Source: Terriglobia bacterium
GTDB lineage: Bacteria > Acidobacteriota > Terriglobia > UBA7540
DNA length: 5,957 nucleotides
Assembly (NCBI GenBank): GCA_030040295.1
Contig: JASHTZ010000483.1
Coordinates: 1 to 5,957 of the forward strand
Direction of reading: 5' to 3'
The position numbers and the translations under genes were made by a program. Under the pieces are notes generated by a model, which was not told the origin of the DNA, ran no database searches, and worked only from the letters and a program-made list of their open reading frames with translations. This document shows, in pieces, positions 3,645 to 5,957 of the stretch. The stretch's first letter is position 1; every line of letters begins with the position of its first letter.

Positions 3645-4888
3645 ACCTGGGGCGGTCCTAAGCCCGGCGTCCCCTGGGGCTTGGGTGGAGCGGCGAAATA
3701 CTGGTCATCCATCCAAATAGGGGTGTTCTTCTTCATTTCTGCAACTACCGCATCACCTTTTTCCTGTCGCAACTTTCTTTCGATTTCGGGGGTAGCAGCC
3801 GTCAAATCCACCTGGCTGTGTGCGATAACCTGAAACAAGACGAGCGCCTGAGTGACGTCGATCGGTTCGGAGACTTCGCCGTCTTTAAGGGCAAATGCCG
3901 CCTTTTCCATATCCGCGCGCATTCCTCCATGCCGAATCTTTCGGGGTTCGGGCTCAATGATGACTTCTCCCGGAGCCTTATACTCCTCTGAGAGCTTTTT
4001 GATGTCAGCGCCAGCAATCAACGCCTTGCGAATGGCTTCAGCGCGGGCTGTGGCCTCTTCGGGGCTCAGTCCCATGGAAGCAGGAGCATTCGGGTGTGGC
4101 GGTTTTGTCTCGTCAAAGTTTGAAATCTTCACTCCCGCAGAGATCAAACCTGCCAAAACACCTGGCAGGTCCGCGTCCGAGCCGGCGTATCTGAAAGTCG
4201 CCTCTGTTTCCTGAACATTCAGGCCTGAAACCTGGGGGTTCTTTTCCAGGGCGGCGCGAACGGCGGCGTCGCTGGACCCTACCCAACTCAGGCGAACGCT
4301 GGGCACAGGTTGCGGTGGAGGGGGAACATCCTGACTGGGTTTGGCTTCCGGAGGTTTCTTGCGCACGACAATTTGTCGAACCGAAATTTCTTCGAAGTCC
4401 GAGGCGTGTGCCTGATAATACTTCTCAATGTCTTCCGGAGTTATCTTGGTGAGTTCGCTCATGGCCATCTGAGCTTCCAATTGCTGTTTTTGGAAGGCCA
4501 ATTTGCGTTCAAATTCCGGCGACTGGTCAAGGTGAAGGGTCGTCGCCTGCTTGGAAAGCAGCACCATGAGCTCATAGTAATCTCCGAATTGCTTCTTTCC
4601 CTGCACGGCCAGGGCCTGCTGCGCTTGCGGGGGCAAACTTCCGATTACCGCGTCTAATTGCGCCTTGGTAAACTGCTGATTGCCGACCTTGAGCACTACC
4701 TTTTCAGGCGGCTCCGGTGTCTCCACGGCCGGCGTCGCCGGCCTTTCGGCGGCTGGCGCCGGGCTTGCCGCGGGAGTTGAGCCTGGACTCGGGCTGGGCG
4801 TTTGGCCAGGGCTTATGCTGGTTATGAGTGCTGACAACAAAATTGCGAAAAGCAATTTCCATACCTGACGTGAATGAATCTGGTTCAT
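3623..4888 (-). CDS. SurA/PpiC-like periplasmic protein with a split, probably inactive parvulin domain
   Basis: Predicted exported folding factor of 421 residues. Residues 1-29 hold a basic/polar start and the hydrophobic core KLLFAILLSALITS. No lipobox cysteine is present and the cleavage site is unclear, so a membrane anchor is possible. A Pro/Ala/Ser-rich linker spans 30-62. A helical SurA_N-like domain spans about 63-165. The parvulin begins with VRQIVV (170-175), is interrupted by about 95 residues, and resumes with SPEEATARAEAIRKALIAGA (275-294), then MEKAAFALKDGEVSEPI (327-343) and LVLFQV (349-354). Glutamine Q172 replaces the first active-site histidine, and the 'GYH' histidine is also absent. 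The insert (about 197-260) looks like a small alpha/beta domain. The C-terminus is Pro-rich. A TTG at 4903 could add five residues, but the ATG at 4888 leads straight into the signal peptide; neither has a well-placed ribosome site. Its role is probably chaperone-like rather than isomerase. Confidence 0.8.
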   Translation of the reverse strand: MNQIHSRQVWKLLFAILLSALITSISPGQTPSPSPGSTPAASPAPAAERPATPAVETPEPPEKVVLKVGNQQFTKAQLDAVIGSLPPQAQQALAVQGKKQFGDYYELMVLLSKQATTLHLDQSPEFERKLAFQKQQLEAQMAMSELTKITPEDIEKYYQAHASDFEEISVRQIVVRKKPPEAKPSQDVPPPPQPVPSVRLSWVGSSDAAVRAALEKNPQVSGLNVQETEATFRYAGSDADLPGVLAGLISAGVKISNFDETKPPHPNAPASMGLSPEEATARAEAIRKALIAGADIKKLSEEYKAPGEVIIEPEPRKIRHGGMRADMEKAAFALKDGEVSEPIDVTQALVLFQVIAHSQVDLTAATPEIERKLRQEKGDAVVAEMKKNTPIWMDDQYFAAPPKPQGTPGLGPPQVRIPPHP

Positions 4889-5001
4889 AATTCCAAATTC
4901 CAATCCTTAGAATGTAAGAGTTTCCTGCCCGAAGGCCCAACTATCGTAACACAACCTCCAGACGCGCAGAAGAAAAGGAGCTGCGTTTATAGCGGGCCGG
5001 A

Positions 5002-5079
5002 GCTGTAGCGCGGCTTTCCCCCCACGTACCAGACGGTAGGTGGGTCCACAGACGCGGGGCGATGCTGTAGCGGCGCTTT
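5002..5079. repeat. Direct repeat of a GCTGTAGCG-type unit
   Basis: The 16-mers at 5002-5017 and 5064-5079 both read GCTGTAGCG then two swapped bases (CG or GC) and GCTTT, 14 of 16 identical. The second copy is also the left arm of the palindromic element at 5065-5146, so three copies of the GCTGTAGCG end (two direct, one inverted) lie within 150 nt. Confidence 0.6.
5021..5044. repeat. 10-bp hairpin with one mismatch
   Basis: CCCACGTACC (5021-5030) pairs with GGTAGGTGGG (5035-5044) across an AGAC loop, with a single G-G mismatch. It sits between the two direct copies of the GCTGTAGCG unit and appears to belong to the same composite element. Confidence 0.55.
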
Positions 5080-5146
5080 ATGAGCGTCGAATTCTACGGG
5101 CTTGTCATGACAAGCCCCCGCGACCGTCGATAGACCGCCGCTACAG
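5065..5146. repeat. Composite palindromic intergenic repeat (REP/MITE-like)
   Basis: The outer arms CTGTAGCGGCG (5065-5075) and CGCCGCTACAG (5136-5146) are perfect 11-bp inverted copies. The centre is a perfect 20-bp palindrome, GGGCTTGTCA followed by TGACAAGCCC (5098-5117). Between them, GCTTTATGAGCGTCG on the left resembles the reverse complement of the right side (GGTCTATCGACGGTCG), so each arm extends imperfectly inward. The element ends 11 nt from the 3' end of the 5158-5922 gene. No ORF lies in it. The design resembles dispersed non-autonomous palindromic repeats; whether other copies exist cannot be seen here. Confidence 0.6.
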
Positions 5147-5157
5147 GGTATTGCCCT

Positions 5158-5922
5158 TTACGCGGATGGCGCGTGCCTCCGGACTGTCTGAATGATGCGG
5201 TTGAGGTCGGCCTGATTGATTGCGGGTTGCGGACCTTGCCCCTTCTGGAGAAGGGTAACGTCCAGTTCGCCTTCGTTGTCGAATAGCTGAAGCAATATCA
5301 TGCGGGGGCGATTGGCCGGGTCTCCGAGTTGGAAACCCTGAAATGTGGCGTTGTGAATCGAAAAGACAAGAGCATGCGTTTCAGGCGGGAGGAGTATCTT
5401 GAGCGTGAGAAGAAACATTCGCGAGACATCGTCCCTCTGCCTCGCGAATAGTCGAACGTCGGATAGCGTGGCGTTTAAGATTGTCTGAAGCAACAGAAAA
5501 TCCGAGGCAACCACGTTCTCTCCGAGGAGGTTGCGTAGACTCCGTTGCTGATGTTCTGCCGAACCGCCTATGCTGCGTGCCAATTCTCCTTTGGGCGGGT
5601 TAGCGATCATCATCGCGTTGCCGGAGGTGAAAGCCACAAGCTGGAAACGGCCGCTGGCCTTTGTGCGCGATACATCCACCTCCCAAGGCGCTTCGAAGCT
5701 GAAACCTAAATATGATAAGGTCGCGCCGTGCACCTCTGAGACGCGGATATCTGTAATCGGAAGTGGACGACTGGAAAGAAAGGGAATTTCCCAACCCATG
5801 GCGTGCGCCTCAATCGTCATGAGCGTCTGAGACCCAAAGAAACCAATGTAGGCCAGAAGCGACGCGCAAACCAGGACAATTCCGACAACGATCTTTCTGC
5901 GCTTGGACATGTCGAGGCGCAT
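5158..5922 (-). CDS. Membrane-anchored protein of unknown function
   Basis: A complete 254-residue ORF that I do not recognise. It starts with a basic segment (SKRRK, 6-10) followed by one hydrophobic helix at about 11-29 with no lipobox. The topology should be N-in with the rest outside the cytoplasm, or a signal peptide. The remainder has mixed beta-rich and helical segments: LSYLGFSFEAPWEVDV (69-84) precedes FQLVAFTSGNAMMIANPP (93-110), a hydrophobic helix follows at about 141-150, and strand-rich LVFSIHNATFQGFQL comes at 185-199. The only cysteine, C19, lies in the membrane segment, so no disulfide or redox role is visible. No catalytic motif is evident. The start could be ATG 5922 or ATG 5910 (MSKRRK); neither has a good ribosome site, though GGA lies about 12 nt before the first. 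Codon use resembles the neighbours. The surA-like gene lies downstream on the same strand beyond the palindromic repeat. Confidence 0.7.
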   Translation of the reverse strand: MRLDMSKRRKIVVGIVLVCASLLAYIGFFGSQTLMTIEAHAMGWEIPFLSSRPLPITDIRVSEVHGATLSYLGFSFEAPWEVDVSRTKASGRFQLVAFTSGNAMMIANPPKGELARSIGGSAEHQQRSLRNLLGENVVASDFLLLQTILNATLSDVRLFARQRDDVSRMFLLTLKILLPPETHALVFSIHNATFQGFQLGDPANRPRMILLQLFDNEGELDVTLLQKGQGPQPAINQADLNRIIQTVRRHAPSA

Positions 5923-5923
5923 A

Positions 5924-5940
5924 GTAACACGTTCCGTTAC
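5924..5940. promoter_or_regulatory. GTAAC-N7-GTTAC inverted repeat before the 5158-5922 gene
   Basis: GTAAC (5924-5928) and GTTAC (5936-5940) are inverted copies around seven bases, directly before the minus-strand start codon at 5922. The position would let it act as an operator or mask the ribosome site. Five-bp arms are short and chance is possible. Confidence 0.3.
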
Positions 5941-5957
5941 GGAGTGCGCCCGGGTGA

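Noticed and set aside
3632..3660. GGTTCGAATTCC on the minus strand, resembling a tRNA T-loop
   Set aside because: No matching T-stem, anticodon arm, acceptor stem or CCA end is present, and the bases are coding for the parvulin-like C-terminus.
4310..4657. 115-codon plus-strand ORF
   Set aside because: It is antisense inside the parvulin-like gene and its leucine/phenylalanine-rich product is the usual mirror of a helical, Gln/Leu-rich coding strand.
4904..4960. sigma70 promoter for the parvulin-like gene
   Set aside because: TTGGGC with TACATT at 18 nt, and a TACGAT box further up, each match the consensus too poorly to report as features.

Overview
The window looks like ordinary chromosomal DNA from a GC-moderate Gram-negative-type bacterium. 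It carries a thiazole synthase, an exported peroxiredoxin, an FtsB/DivIC-like division protein, CutA, a small secreted carboxypeptidase-regulatory-like protein, a SurA/PpiC-like periplasmic protein and a membrane-anchored protein of unknown function. The mix of housekeeping genes, secreted CarboxypepD_reg-like proteins and Pro/Ala-rich exported proteins, with palindrome-rich spacers, fits Acidobacteriota best. That assignment is an inference and was not tested by any search. No rRNA, tRNA, CRISPR array, transposase or phage gene is visible.

Layout. thiG (+, 88-867) converges on a bcp/prxQ-type peroxiredoxin (-, 915-1448). An FtsB/DivIC-like gene (-, 1571-1927) lies upstream of bcp on the same strand. 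A 279-nt spacer with three hairpins (1928-2206) separates it from the divergent cutA (+, 2207-2554). A small secreted protein gene follows (+, 2763-3179). A 443-nt stretch without a convincing gene (3180-3622) holds tandem AATTGCA palindromes, three DnaA-box-like 9-mers and several hairpins. Next come a parvulin/SurA-like gene (-, 3623-4888), a 254-nt spacer with a composite palindromic repeat, and an unrecognised membrane-anchored protein (-, 5158-5922).

Functionally the genes do not form one pathway. Five of the seven products carry an N-terminal membrane or export segment, so the window leans towards cell-envelope functions: division, periplasmic folding and periplasmic peroxide removal. 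thiG and cutA are cytoplasmic housekeeping genes. The points most worth following up are the parvulin-like protein, which lacks the usual active-site histidines and has an inserted alpha/beta domain; the hairpin spanning its stop codon; and the signal-dense spacer at 3180-3622. I did not find a convincing new multi-gene system.
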